DNA of 64,000 nt, taken from NCBI GenBank assembly GCA_958295805.1, contig OY282373.1, positions 2,327,001 to 2,391,000 of the forward strand, written 5' to 3'. This stretch comes from an uncultured Nitrospirales bacterium (GTDB taxonomy: Bacteria; Nitrospirota; Nitrospiria; Nitrospirales; UBA8639). Of the stretch, positions 45,641-53,849 are shown piece after piece. Under the pieces are notes generated by a model. That model worked only from the letters and a program-made list of their open reading frames with translations, was not told the origin of the DNA and searched no databases. How positions within the stretch are numbered: the first letter of the stretch is position 1; each line of letters opens with the position of its first letter. The position numbers and the translations under genes were made by a program.

Positions 45641-45704
45641 GTCGGCGCCGGAAGGCAGGGCTGCTAGCTAAGCCCGTCGGGGCTTTCCCCGGTCGGCTGC
45701 TTTT
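45641..45704 (+). ncRNA. compact structured RNA candidate upstream of DUF3800
   Basis: By hand folding: closing stem 45651-45657 (GAAGGCA) with 45698-45704 (TGCTTTT); inside it hairpin GGGCT/AGCCC (45658-45662 with 45671-45675, loop GCTAGCTA) and hairpin CGGGG/CCCCG (45678-45682 with 45687-45691, loop CTTT). In addition GCCGG (45647-45651) can pair with TCGGC (45693-45697) across the closing stem, a pseudoknot. GC content and pairing density contrast with the AT-rich surroundings. It ends 14 bp before the DUF3800 ATG. Predicted RNA motifs upstream of DUF3800 genes have been described; which one this is, if any, I cannot tell. Confidence 0.65.
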
Positions 45705-45718
45705 GTAAACAGAACAGA

Positions 45719-46501
45719 ATGTACATTCTGTATCTTGACGAGTCCGGTACCCATTCAGAGGCCAGCTACTTTGTGTTAGCTGGCCTCGCTGTTTTTGAGC
45801 GCGAAATCCACTGGTTTTCTCAAGATCTTGATGCACTGCAGAGGGAATATTTTCCCGCTGAAAACGAACCGGTTTTTTTCCACGCCCGGACACTTCGAGT
45901 ACCCGATACCACCGGATTGCCGGCGCCTCTGAATCAACTCAACAGGGAACGGTTGAGGGAGATAAAGGACAAAATCTACGACATTCTCCGCAAACGCGGG
46001 GCAGTATTATTTGGATGTGCCGTAGAGAAGAACTATGCCGAAGTGCGCCGTGAAGACCCATATGAATGGGCATTTGAAGACTTGATCAGCCGCTTCGATC
46101 TGTTTCTCAGGCGAATTAACCGATTAGCGGTAGAGGAAAGCAGAGAAGAACAAAGAGGTCTCGTGGTGCTCGCCGAATCAAACTACAAAAAAACAATTTC
46201 CTTGTTAGCGCAAAGATTAAAGCAATCAGGTACCCGGTGGCGGTCAATCCGTAACGTCACTGACATTCCGCTGTTTGCGCCTGCTCGTGATTCGAGAATG
46301 CTTCAATACGCAGATTTTTGTGCCAACGCAATCTATGGACGATATCATGGAGGATTGACTGGCGATTTCGACAAAATCGCGCCCAAATTCGATAGAGAAG
46401 GCGGGGCCGTCCATGGGCTGTCGCACCTATCCAACGACTCAAGCTGCGTTTGCCTAGCATGCCTTGGTCGCCAGGGACGCCAACAGGGCTTATCGATTTA
46501 G
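45719..46501 (+). CDS. DUF3800 domain protein
   Basis: 260 residues. Family marks: MYILYLDESG at the very start (the conserved Asp-Glu-Ser) and RMLQYADFCANAIYGRY near the end; a middle segment GLVVLAESNYKKT carries another acidic residue. The fold is thought to be RNase H-like, so nuclease activity on RNA is a reasonable guess, not shown. The last 35 residues look non-family and could be read-through into flanking DNA. No plain ribosome site precedes the ATG; the folded RNA just upstream may control or be the partner of the protein. Confidence 0.85.
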   Translation: MYILYLDESGTHSEASYFVLAGLAVFEREIHWFSQDLDALQREYFPAENEPVFFHARTLRVPDTTGLPAPLNQLNRERLREIKDKIYDILRKRGAVLFGCAVEKNYAEVRREDPYEWAFEDLISRFDLFLRRINRLAVEESREEQRGLVVLAESNYKKTISLLAQRLKQSGTRWRSIRNVTDIPLFAPARDSRMLQYADFCANAIYGRYHGGLTGDFDKIAPKFDREGGAVHGLSHLSNDSSCVCLACLGRQGRQQGLSI

Positions 46502-46599
46502 CAGATGTTCCCGCAGTCAATTAACACCTGCGCCACTTGGTATTCTCCTTGCTCGCGACTCACGAACTCACTCGTACACAGGCACGTGTAACGCCGCCG

Positions 46600-46705
46600 A
46601 GCGCGCATATTCGAGAAGGATATTTCCTCCAACTTTCTTCAGTTGTATCCATGAGGACAGACTATGCCTTTACGATCAAGGCCTACCTCAACGACATTGT
46701 CGTGA
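46600..46705 (+). pseudogene. decayed fragment of an M32 carboxypeptidase gene
   Basis: Reads FPPTFFSCIHEDRLCLYDQ then GLPQRH, against CIFSCLHEGGHGLYDQGLPQ of the intact gene; nucleotides match 44615-44715 at roughly three quarters of positions. The zinc motif HEGGH is HEDRL here and there are frameshifts. Neighbouring DNA in 46502-46875 has no other gene. Confidence 0.8.
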
Positions 46706-46783
46706 AACTATGACGAAACTATGATGTTGATATTGAATATAAATTAGTTATCATAGAAGAATTCGGTCGCAAGCGCGATTGAA

Positions 46784-46822
46784 ATCTCCATGATGCTTGC
46801 AATACTCATTCATCACGGAGAT
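46784..46822. repeat. inverted repeat upstream of the comEA-like gene
   Basis: ATCTCC-A-TGATG and CATCA-C-GGAGAT with a 15-nt loop; 12-bp arms with one mismatch. It lies about 55 bp before the gene start and may be an operator or a terminator of leftward or rightward transcripts. Confidence 0.5.
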
Positions 46823-46875
46823 AATCCGCGCAGACTTTTCCATTATCACCATTCAAAGTTCAAAGGAGGAATCTT

Positions 46876-47238
46876 ATGCAACGCTTTTCGCAACTCAGTC
46901 GGTCGTACGTCACGCTCAGTCTGCTGACGGTCATGCTCGTCGTCGGTTTTTCAGGGATGGTCTTGGCTGATGAAAAACAGAGTGAGACCGGCGCGATGGC
47001 CGAACCGATGGCCGAACAAAAGATTGACGTGAATACGGCGACGGCCGAAGAACTTCAGCAATTAAAGGGAATCGGCGAAAAAAAGGCTGAGGAAATCGTT
47101 AAACACCGAACCGCCAACGGGCCATTCAAGAGCGTGGACGACTTGGCAAACGTCAAAGGCATTGGCGAAGCGACTGTCGCGAAGCTCAAGGACCAAGTCA
47201 CGGTTGGGATGCCCCCCAAAGCAAAAGCATCAGAGTAG
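46876..47238 (+). CDS. secreted helix-hairpin-helix protein (ComEA-like)
   Basis: 120 residues with an AAAGGAGGAATCTT ribosome site. Signal peptide ending near MVLADE, then one HhH module pair: KIDVNTATAEELQQLKGIGE and the repeat FKSVDDLANVKGIGEATVAKL. This is the ComEA DNA-binding domain of periplasmic DNA-uptake receptors, here without the long linker. No other competence genes lie nearby. Confidence 0.85.
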   Translation: MQRFSQLSRSYVTLSLLTVMLVVGFSGMVLADEKQSETGAMAEPMAEQKIDVNTATAEELQQLKGIGEKKAEEIVKHRTANGPFKSVDDLANVKGIGEATVAKLKDQVTVGMPPKAKASE

Positions 47239-47371
47239 TCCCCCGCCATTGCCGGCGGTCTCGTGGAGCTGAGGTTTTCGGCCTCAGCTCTGCCCCTCCC
47301 CATTTCCTTGACCGACGCCATCCGATTATTTTTGGACCGGACAAGAAGAGACCCTTTCACACGCGACCAGT

Positions 47372-47938
47372 TTACATGCCCAAAGCCGTATTGAGTTTTG
47401 AGAGCGTCGCGGGAGGAACGGAAAATTCGCCGGTCACTTCAACGCGAGAAGGCACCAGCACGATCACGTGAAACGGAACGTCTCGAATACGTACTTTCTC
47501 CTCGGGACGATCAACGACGCTCATCTCCACGTTCTCGACGGATGCCGTGATCTCACCGACGTCTTGAGGACCATAGGTCTCCACGACGGTTTCCAGAATT
47601 TCCATAATCCGTTCATTGGCTTCAACCCCGGCAATCGACTTTTCCAACAGGGGAAGACAGTCTTCCGCCTGCCCCACCACGTCAAAATTCTGTAATCGTT
47701 CTTTTTTGCGCAAGGCCAGGAGATCGTTATCGAGTTCTTTGCTGAAAGCCCCATAGGGGAAACGCATAAATTCGTAGTGCAATCCGCGCAAGCCCTTCCC
47801 CAGCATTTGCAGTTCCGCAAGAAAAATGAGTTGTTGCACCTTCACGTCGCTGACCATCGAACATTCGTTCGACGCGGCAAGGTGCAACACGTACACGAGT
47901 AAGGTTCGATCAATCGAAATATCGTGAGGTTTGCGCAT
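47372..47938 (-). CDS. hypothetical protein, weakly SocA/Panacea-like
   Basis: 188 residues. The first half (residues 10-75) has a winged-helix look with KVQQLIFLAELQML and HYEFMRFPYGAFSKELDNDL, reminiscent of the Panacea/SocA antitoxin domain (a KLQKLLYFA-type helix followed by a YGP-type turn). The second half is unassigned. No toxin-like partner is adjacent. Divergent from fur. Confidence 0.55.
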   Translation of the reverse strand: MRKPHDISIDRTLLVYVLHLAASNECSMVSDVKVQQLIFLAELQMLGKGLRGLHYEFMRFPYGAFSKELDNDLLALRKKERLQNFDVVGQAEDCLPLLEKSIAGVEANERIMEILETVVETYGPQDVGEITASVENVEMSVVDRPEEKVRIRDVPFHVIVLVPSRVEVTGEFSVPPATLSKLNTALGM

Positions 47939-48127
47939 AGGCGTGAGGGTTGTGATTGAAAAAAACGATCCTACTGGTCAAAAAAATGATCGTCAACGAC
48001 GGGCGCCCAAGAACCGGACGGGTCATGCTCGTCACTCTCAATGGGGTCACTGGGTGTTTCCGACTTGACCCTTCAACCACATTTCGGTTTTAATACGGCT
48101 CTGCCGATAACATGGGAGGGCACAGCA

Positions 48128-48613
48128 ATGGCCAAACCCACCAAAGAACTTGACGTTCTCAAACAACATCTTTGGAAAAATCACCTCAAACTGACTCGTC
48201 AACGCGAGAATATCCTCACCAGCTTTTTGAAAATGGAACACGTGACGGCCGAGCAACTGTATCGGCTGCTCGCCAAAAAGGACCCTCACATCGGATTGGC
48301 GACCGTGTACCGCACGCTGAAACTGCTGTGCGAGACCGGCTTGGCGCAAGAGCAACATTTCGGAAGTCAGACCCAATTCGACAACGTGGCGCACAAAGGG
48401 CACCATGACCATCTCATCTGCACGACGTGTGATAAAATTATTGAATTCGAGAATTGCCAAATTGAAGAATTGCAGGAAGAGGTCGCCAGAAAAAACGGGT
48501 TTACCATCCGCACTCACAAATTGGAACTGTATGGGACGCCCGTTCAGTTGCCGAACGGTGCGTGCAAGAATTGCGGACGAGATTTGAGCAGCGAGAAAAA
48601 AGGACGACCTTGA
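48128..48613 (+). CDS. fur: Fur family transcriptional regulator
   Basis: 161 residues from MAKPTKELDVLKQHL. Winged-helix domain with LTRQRENILTSFL and the recognition helix IGLATVYRTLKLLCETGL; dimerisation/metal domain with GHHDHLICTTCDKIIEFEN and CKNCGRD, which supply the metal-binding His and two Cys pairs. Immediately upstream of and overlapping the iron transporter genes, so Fur rather than PerR or Zur is the best reading. Confidence 0.9.
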   Translation: MAKPTKELDVLKQHLWKNHLKLTRQRENILTSFLKMEHVTAEQLYRLLAKKDPHIGLATVYRTLKLLCETGLAQEQHFGSQTQFDNVAHKGHHDHLICTTCDKIIEFENCQIEELQEEVARKNGFTIRTHKLELYGTPVQLPNGACKNCGRDLSSEKKGRP

Positions 48614-49641
48614 GACCACGGATTCGCGATACTCGTCTCGTCATCCCGCACTTTCTCCTCCTGGCAGCGATGCTGGCTGCCCCCTCCGTGTGCTTCGCCG
48701 ATGAGACTCTTGTCGTCTACTCCGGCCGAGCCGAACGGCTCATTCAACCCGTCCTGGATGCCTTTCAAGCCGAATCGGGCGTCAACGTTCAGATGTTGAC
48801 CGCAGACAGTACGGCCTTGGTCAATCGACTTCAGATGGAAGGAGATCGTACGCCTGCCGACGTCTTGATCACCAATGACGCCGGCTCGTTGGAACGCGCG
48901 CGTGAATTACGGCTACTCCAACCCGCGACGATTCCCGGCATTGAAGAAACCATTCCTCCTCCATTCCGAGCGCCGGACAACAGTTGGATCGGACTCTCAG
49001 GCCGCATTTGGGTGATCGTCTATAACACGTCGTTGGTCAACCCTGATGACCTGACCTCCATTCTGGACCTTGCCGATCCAAAATGGAAAGGCACGGTGGC
49101 CATCCCGAGTGCGGGCAGCGTCTATTTGCAAACCGGCGTCTCGGTGATTCGTGCGGTCAAGGGAGAGGAAACCACCATCCGGTTCCTGCGAGGCGTAAAG
49201 GACAACGCGGGGTCATTTGTGTACGGGAAAAATCGGCAGATCGTGGCAGCCGTGGCACGCGGCGAAGTCGCCGTGGGCCTCGTCAATCATTACTATATTA
49301 CCCGCCATCTGGCCAAACACCCTGATGCGCCGATTGCCCCGCTCCTGACCGATCAAGAGGACAACGGCATGGGCAGTATTCTCAACGCCGCCGGGGTCGG
49401 CATGACCGCGTACACCAAACACCGTGCGCAGGCTCAGGCGTTGATCCAATTTCTGATTTCTCCCAAAGGGCAGCGACTATTCGCCGACGTCAACAAAGAA
49501 TATCCGCTGAATCCGCAGGTGACGGCTGCGCCCGAACTTGTCCCGCTTGAGAATTTTCGAGTCGCGAACGTTCCGCTCAGCCACTTGGCTCAACTCCGTG
49601 ACCCCACCATGACGGTCATTGAAGACGTTGGACTCCGTTAA
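48610..49641 (+). CDS. ferric iron ABC transporter, substrate-binding protein (FbpA/FutA type)
   Basis: 343 residues starting at a TTG that overlaps the fur stop (TTGA) with AAAGGA upstream. Signal peptide (IPHFLLLAAMLAAPSVCFADE). Mature part begins TLVVYSGRAERLIQPVLDAF and contains AVGLVNHYYITRH, the twin tyrosines that bind Fe3+ in FbpA proteins. Delivers iron to the permease encoded next. TTG plus coupling to Fur should keep the level tied to regulator synthesis. Confidence 0.9.
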   Translation: MRPRIRDTRLVIPHFLLLAAMLAAPSVCFADETLVVYSGRAERLIQPVLDAFQAESGVNVQMLTADSTALVNRLQMEGDRTPADVLITNDAGSLERARELRLLQPATIPGIEETIPPPFRAPDNSWIGLSGRIWVIVYNTSLVNPDDLTSILDLADPKWKGTVAIPSAGSVYLQTGVSVIRAVKGEETTIRFLRGVKDNAGSFVYGKNRQIVAAVARGEVAVGLVNHYYITRHLAKHPDAPIAPLLTDQEDNGMGSILNAAGVGMTAYTKHRAQAQALIQFLISPKGQRLFADVNKEYPLNPQVTAAPELVPLENFRVANVPLSHLAQLRDPTMTVIEDVGLR

Positions 49642-51238
49642 CCCTTCTCTCCCACGGCACTCGCTCCGGTTTCGTTTCTCTTCGCCTCTTCGCTTCCTGG
49701 GGTTGTGTCTGGCCGTTCTCCTGATGTTGCCGTTGCTCTACGTGGTCGTCACGGCCATGACGGCAGACTTCGCCGTCTGGCAGAGACTCTGGAGCACCCG
49801 CGTACCGGAACTGCTCCTGAACACCCTTTCCTTGTCCATCGGAGTGACCGTCATCAACCTGATCCTCGGCGTCTCATTGGCGTGGATCCTGACGCGCTAC
49901 ACCTTTCCCGGCTCCGGCGTATGGAACTGGTTGTTGATTCTGCCCCTGTCCATCCCTTCGTACGTTCTGGCCTACACGTTCACGTCCCTTCTGAAACGGG
50001 GTGGGCCCGTGGAACACCTGTGGCAAAGTCTTGCCGGGGCAGAGGCCGTACTCTTTTCACCGTTCAGTTTGACGGGAGCCGTGCTCGTCCTCGCGTTGAA
50101 TACCTTTCCATTCGTCTACCTCCTGGCTCGGTCGGCGCTGAAAAATTTCAACGTCTCCTTTGAAGAAGTGGCCCACGTGACCGGAGCCGGTCGAGTCACG
50201 ACGTTCGTCCGCGTCTCACTTCCCTTGATCCGGCCCTCGCTGATCGCCGGACTCTTCTTAGCCATTCTGTACGTCGCTTCTGATTTCGGCGCGGTGTCTC
50301 TGTTGCGGTATCAGACCTTTACCTACGCCGTCTATCAGCAAATGACCGGACGATTCGACAACACCGCGGCCGCGTGTTTAAGCCTCGTGCTGGTCGCTTG
50401 CGCCTTTGTCTTTCTCGCTGGTGAACGGTGGTTCCGACGACGGAGCCGGTTTTATCAAACCACCGGTCGATACCGAAAACCGATTCCGCAACCCTGCCAT
50501 CCCCTCACGGCCCTGCTGTTTACGGGCTACCTTCTACTCGTGTTCGCGGCCGCATTCGGCGTCCCGGTGGTTCTCCTGATCCAATGGACCATTGAGGCCG
50601 CATCCGCCGGTCATCTTTCCGGTAAGTTTCTGGGCTACGTGTGGAACAGTCTTTCACTCTCCGCCGTCACCGCCACCGTGGCCATTGTCTGTGGCATTCC
50701 CCTCGCCTACGTCGCGTGCCGCCGGCAGACCTGGGCCAGTACCCTTTGTGTACAAGGAGCCTATACCGGCTACGTCCTGCCCGGCCCGGTCGCGGCCCTG
50801 GCCGTCCTGGTTCTGGTCTCACAAATCATTCCGCAATTGTACGGCACGGTGTTCGTCTTGCTGTTGGCCTATCTGGTCCATTTTCTCCCGGCCGCGTTGC
50901 AAGGCATGGAATCCACCTTTCAACAGCTCACGCCCAACCTCGAAGAAGCCTCGCGCAGCCTTGGCATTCGTTCCATTCGAACGTTTTTTCACGTAACGTT
51001 TCCGTTGGTGCGTGGCGGATTTCTCAGCGCCTGGATCCTGGTCTTTGTCCAATGTATGAAGGAGTTGCCCGCGTCCCTCTTGCTCCGTCCCGTCGGGTTC
51101 GATACACTCGCCGTCAGAATCTGGCTTGAAGCCAGCGAAGAACTGTATCAATCAGCCGCGCCCCCGGCCTTGCTGATCGTGTTGATCACGATTCCGGTCG
51201 CGTTGCTCTTAATGCAAAAAGATCGGCAGACGACGTGA
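49619..51238 (+). CDS. ferric iron ABC transporter, fused permease (FbpB type)
   Basis: 539 residues with about 12 membrane helices: two BinDependent permease halves in one chain, each with its EAA-type loop (FEEVAHVTGAGRVTTFVRVSLPLI and LEEASRSLGIRSIRTFFHVTFP). Starts at a TTG 23 bp inside the preceding gene; a second TTG three codons on is also possible. Inner membrane channel for iron taken from the binding protein. Confidence 0.9.
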   Translation: MKTLDSVNPSLPRHSLRFRFSSPLRFLGLCLAVLLMLPLLYVVVTAMTADFAVWQRLWSTRVPELLLNTLSLSIGVTVINLILGVSLAWILTRYTFPGSGVWNWLLILPLSIPSYVLAYTFTSLLKRGGPVEHLWQSLAGAEAVLFSPFSLTGAVLVLALNTFPFVYLLARSALKNFNVSFEEVAHVTGAGRVTTFVRVSLPLIRPSLIAGLFLAILYVASDFGAVSLLRYQTFTYAVYQQMTGRFDNTAAACLSLVLVACAFVFLAGERWFRRRSRFYQTTGRYRKPIPQPCHPLTALLFTGYLLLVFAAAFGVPVVLLIQWTIEAASAGHLSGKFLGYVWNSLSLSAVTATVAIVCGIPLAYVACRRQTWASTLCVQGAYTGYVLPGPVAALAVLVLVSQIIPQLYGTVFVLLLAYLVHFLPAALQGMESTFQQLTPNLEEASRSLGIRSIRTFFHVTFPLVRGGFLSAWILVFVQCMKELPASLLLRPVGFDTLAVRIWLEASEELYQSAAPPALLIVLITIPVALLLMQKDRQTT

Positions 51239-51299
51239 TCCAGGACGCAGACGTGACGGCTTCATTGGCAAACCAACGGCAGCAACTGCTCGTGTCGTG

Positions 51300-52376
51300 A
51301 TGACGCAACCGCCTCCCAACGCCAAACCCCTTGTGCTTGAGATCAAGAACGTCACCTGTGCCTATGAAGCCGGACGCCCGGCCATTGAAGACGTCTCCTT
51401 TGCCGTGCAAAAGGGAGAGATCATTTGTTTGTTGGGACCGTCCGGGTGCGGGAAGACAACCACGCTTCGGGTCATTGCAGGGTTTGAATCGGTTTCCAGC
51501 GGCGAGATCATCCTCAACGAGAACGCCGTGGCGACGGTTGACCGACACGTGCCCCCTGAACAACGACACGTCGGCATGGTCTTTCAGGAATACGCCCTCT
51601 TTCCCCACTTGACCGTAGAAAAAAACGTCGGATTCGGGCTGACCCACGTCTCGGCCAACGACCGTCAACGCCAGATTGACAAGATGCTCGCCCTCACCGG
51701 CCTATCGGACCTGGCCGATCGATACCCTCATTCCCTGTCGGGCGGACAACAACAACGGGTGGCGCTGGCGCGTGCCTTGGCCCCTCAACCCGTCATGCTC
51801 CTGCTGGATGAACCATTCAGCAATCTGGGGCCTGACATGACCTACCACATGCGTCGAGAACTGCGCCAATTACTGAAAAAACTCCGGACGAGCGCCATTC
51901 TGGTCACGCACGATCACGTTGAAGCTTTTGCCATGGCCGATACCGTGGCCGTCTTGAATCACGGGAAGCTTGAACAATTCGCCTCACCCGAAACCTTGTA
52001 TAATCATCCGGCCTCACCGTTTGTGGCTAAATTTGTGGGGCAGGCAGACTTCATTCCCGGAACCATCCACGATTCGACGATCGTCACCGAACTGGGTGAA
52101 TGGCCTCTCCCGCAACCCTATCAAGGCCCTCGGGACGTGCTGGTCATGATCCGACCGGACGACGTCCGGATTGAGAAAAGCGAAACCGGATGCGGAATCA
52201 TCGAGTCCCGGGAGTTTCGAGGCTCGGACGTCCTGTATGGAATCCGCCTCAATACCGGCGAACTCGTGCACGGCAGCGAACCTTCACCCCGGTCCTTCCC
52301 GATCAAGACCCGGGTAAAATTGAACGTCACCGCCACGCATACGGTCGTCTTCGACAGACCTGCCCACGACTCGTGA
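51300..52376 (+). CDS. ferric iron ABC transporter, ATP-binding protein (FbpC type)
   Basis: 358 residues. Walker A LLGPSGCGKTTTLRV, signature LSGGQQQRVALARAL, Walker B VMLLLDEPFSNL and switch His (LVTHDHVEA); the C-terminal TOBE-like domain follows (about 280-358). A GTG directly precedes the ATG chosen here. Energises the permease. Last gene of the fur-iron run. Confidence 0.92.
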   Translation: MTQPPPNAKPLVLEIKNVTCAYEAGRPAIEDVSFAVQKGEIICLLGPSGCGKTTTLRVIAGFESVSSGEIILNENAVATVDRHVPPEQRHVGMVFQEYALFPHLTVEKNVGFGLTHVSANDRQRQIDKMLALTGLSDLADRYPHSLSGGQQQRVALARALAPQPVMLLLDEPFSNLGPDMTYHMRRELRQLLKKLRTSAILVTHDHVEAFAMADTVAVLNHGKLEQFASPETLYNHPASPFVAKFVGQADFIPGTIHDSTIVTELGEWPLPQPYQGPRDVLVMIRPDDVRIEKSETGCGIIESREFRGSDVLYGIRLNTGELVHGSEPSPRSFPIKTRVKLNVTATHTVVFDRPAHDS

Positions 52377-52508
52377 CGTTGATGTGTTACGGTGACGCTC
52401 AGGTTGTACAATACGCTTAGCGTCGGTTGTCACGCCACGAGTTTCAAACACGCTGACCATAGAGAAACGTTCACCGGAGCAACTCACCCTTCAAAGGAGG
52501 AACCCGTT

Positions 52509-53222
52509 ATGAAAAGCCACAAACCAGCCGTCCCGTCATGGTTGACATCCATTGCACTCGCGAGCAGTGCCTTGCTTCTCTGTGCTGCCTCGACCTTTGC
52601 CGAGCCTCCCGGCCATACGTGGGGATCGTCTCATGGCAATGCTTCGTATGAGGGGCATCATGAGTCTTCGCGTCATGGTGACGTGCATAAGAAGAAACAC
52701 GGCGGAACCCATCATAAGATGAATCGGTCGGGATACGGAAAACGTCACGCCAAAGGGTATAGCGATCATGGTGACGGGGCGACGCATCCCGGCACCCATC
52801 AAGGCGCAGCCGCATTCATTACGCACGTCTTGAAATTTAAAAAAGGCATGAGCTTGACGGCCGAACAGGAGCAACAACTTCACGCGATCAAGACGAGTTA
52901 CAAGAAAACCAAAATCAAGATGAAGGCCGACATCCAATTAGCCAACGTCGACCTGCATGAAGTCTTGAGAAACGACAAGGCGAGTCTCTCAGAGATTGAA
53001 TCGCAATTGAACGCCGTTCACGCCCTGAGGACGAAGCTGTACTTGGCCTCCATCAAAGCCAAGCGGGACGCCAAAGCCGTGTTGACCGAAGAGCAACGAG
53101 CGCGGATGGACGCCATTCACGAACGCATTAAGTCCCACGGCGGCAATCCCGCGCACGACGGCGGGTATTCCAAACATAAGAAAAAGAAAACCCACGGCGA
53201 TTCGTCTGGTGGGCATAACTAA
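52509..53222 (+). CDS. His-rich periplasmic Spy/CpxP-like protein
   Basis: 237 residues behind AAAGGAGGAACCCGTT. Signal peptide ending STFAEP; a His/Lys/Gly-rich region (about 40-105, many HxH and HKKKH groups) likely binds metal ions; then a helical Spy/CpxP-type domain with LTAEQEQQLHAIKTSYKKTK and LTEEQRARMDAIHERI, the LTxxQ repeats of the family. A second His/Lys tail closes the protein. A metal-linked periplasmic chaperone is likely; proximity to the iron transporter may or may not be meaningful. Confidence 0.75.
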   Translation: MKSHKPAVPSWLTSIALASSALLLCAASTFAEPPGHTWGSSHGNASYEGHHESSRHGDVHKKKHGGTHHKMNRSGYGKRHAKGYSDHGDGATHPGTHQGAAAFITHVLKFKKGMSLTAEQEQQLHAIKTSYKKTKIKMKADIQLANVDLHEVLRNDKASLSEIESQLNAVHALRTKLYLASIKAKRDAKAVLTEEQRARMDAIHERIKSHGGNPAHDGGYSKHKKKKTHGDSSGGHN

Positions 53223-53228
53223 CGATCA

Positions 53229-53470
53229 ATGGTCATCCCGCGATCAATGGTCATTCCGAAGAATTTCTCCTGTCATTCCCGCCGCTCTCCTCTCTGTCAT
53301 TCCCGCCGCCCTCCCCTGTCATTCCCACCGGTCGTTAGCGGGAATCCAGGGAATCCAGCATCTCTTGAGAAAAAACCCAGACTGGATTCCCGCTAAAAAA
53401 TTGCGGGAATGACAGAAACCGTAAATTGTCATTCCCGCCGACTTCCCCTGTCATTCCCGCCGGTCTCCCC
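53229..53470. repeat. cluster of palindromic repeats (TCATTCCCGC family)
   Basis: At least eight half or full copies of TCATTCCCGCC within 240 bp, including one complete pair at 53319-53415 (outer arms GTCATTCCCACC and GCGGGAATGACAG, inner GCGGGAATCCAG / CTGGATTCCCGC). Directly downstream of the Spy-like gene and directly left of the GIY-YIG element. Confidence 0.85.
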
Positions 53471-53848
53471 CTGTCATTCCCGCCGGTCGTTAGCGGGAAT
53501 CCAGTCTTTGATTAAAGCAACTGTTCATACATATCTTGCCAGTTAGAATTCTGCTTTTCTATCAGTGCGATTTTCCATTGCCGATTCCACTTTTTTAGCT
53601 GCTTTTCACGCTGAAGGGCAGACTCAATATTATCCGATTGCTCCCAATAGACCAATTTATGAACGCGATATGTCTCAGTGAACCCTTCTACTCCATTGTT
53701 TTTGTGTTCATACACGCGGCGGATCAGATCATTGGTTACGCCAATATACAAGGTGCCGTTGCGTCTGCTGGCCATGATGTACACATAGTAGGTTTTGTGG
53801 TTCATAAAACGGCTCTGGATTCCCGCTAAAAAATTGCGGGAATGACAG
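53471..53848. mobile_element. GIY-YIG gene framed by inverted 34-bp palindromes (candidate mobile unit)
   Basis: The left end 53471-53504 and right end 53815-53848 are inverted copies: 13 bp (CTGTCATTCCCGC) and 14 bp (TAGCGGGAATCCAG) are identical and only about 7 central bases differ. Each end is itself a hairpin. The 310 bp between them hold one gene that starts 9 bp from the right end and stops 7 bp from the left end, the packing of an insertion sequence. No transposase is present. Confidence 0.65.
53512..53805 (-). CDS. GIY-YIG family endonuclease
   Basis: 97 residues, the short YhbQ/UPF0213-like type. Motif YYVYIMASRRNGTLYIGVTN contains the GIY-YIG equivalents (YVYI...LYIG), followed by the catalytic Arg (NDLIRRVYEH), EGFTETYRVHKLVYWE and the Glu in ALQREKQLKKWNRQWK. 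All active-site residues are there. AT-richer than its neighbours. Flanked on both sides by the palindromic repeat, with no promoter of its own evident. Confidence 0.9.
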   Translation of the reverse strand: MNHKTYYVYIMASRRNGTLYIGVTNDLIRRVYEHKNNGVEGFTETYRVHKLVYWEQSDNIESALQREKQLKKWNRQWKIALIEKQNSNWQDMYEQLL

Positions 53849-53849
53849 T

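Noticed and set aside
45641-45704. HDV-like self-cleaving ribozyme
   Set aside because: There is a double-pseudoknot hint, but the order of stems (both hairpins before the pairing segment) and the short P1 do not fit the HDV layout.
46464-46724. 86-codon frame as a gene
   Set aside because: Its end is the decayed M32 fragment and its start overlaps the DUF3800 3' end; best read as a pseudogene remnant.
53229-53848. Classical insertion sequence with transposase
   Set aside because: No DDE, HUH or tyrosine transposase frame is present; the only gene is the GIY-YIG nuclease.
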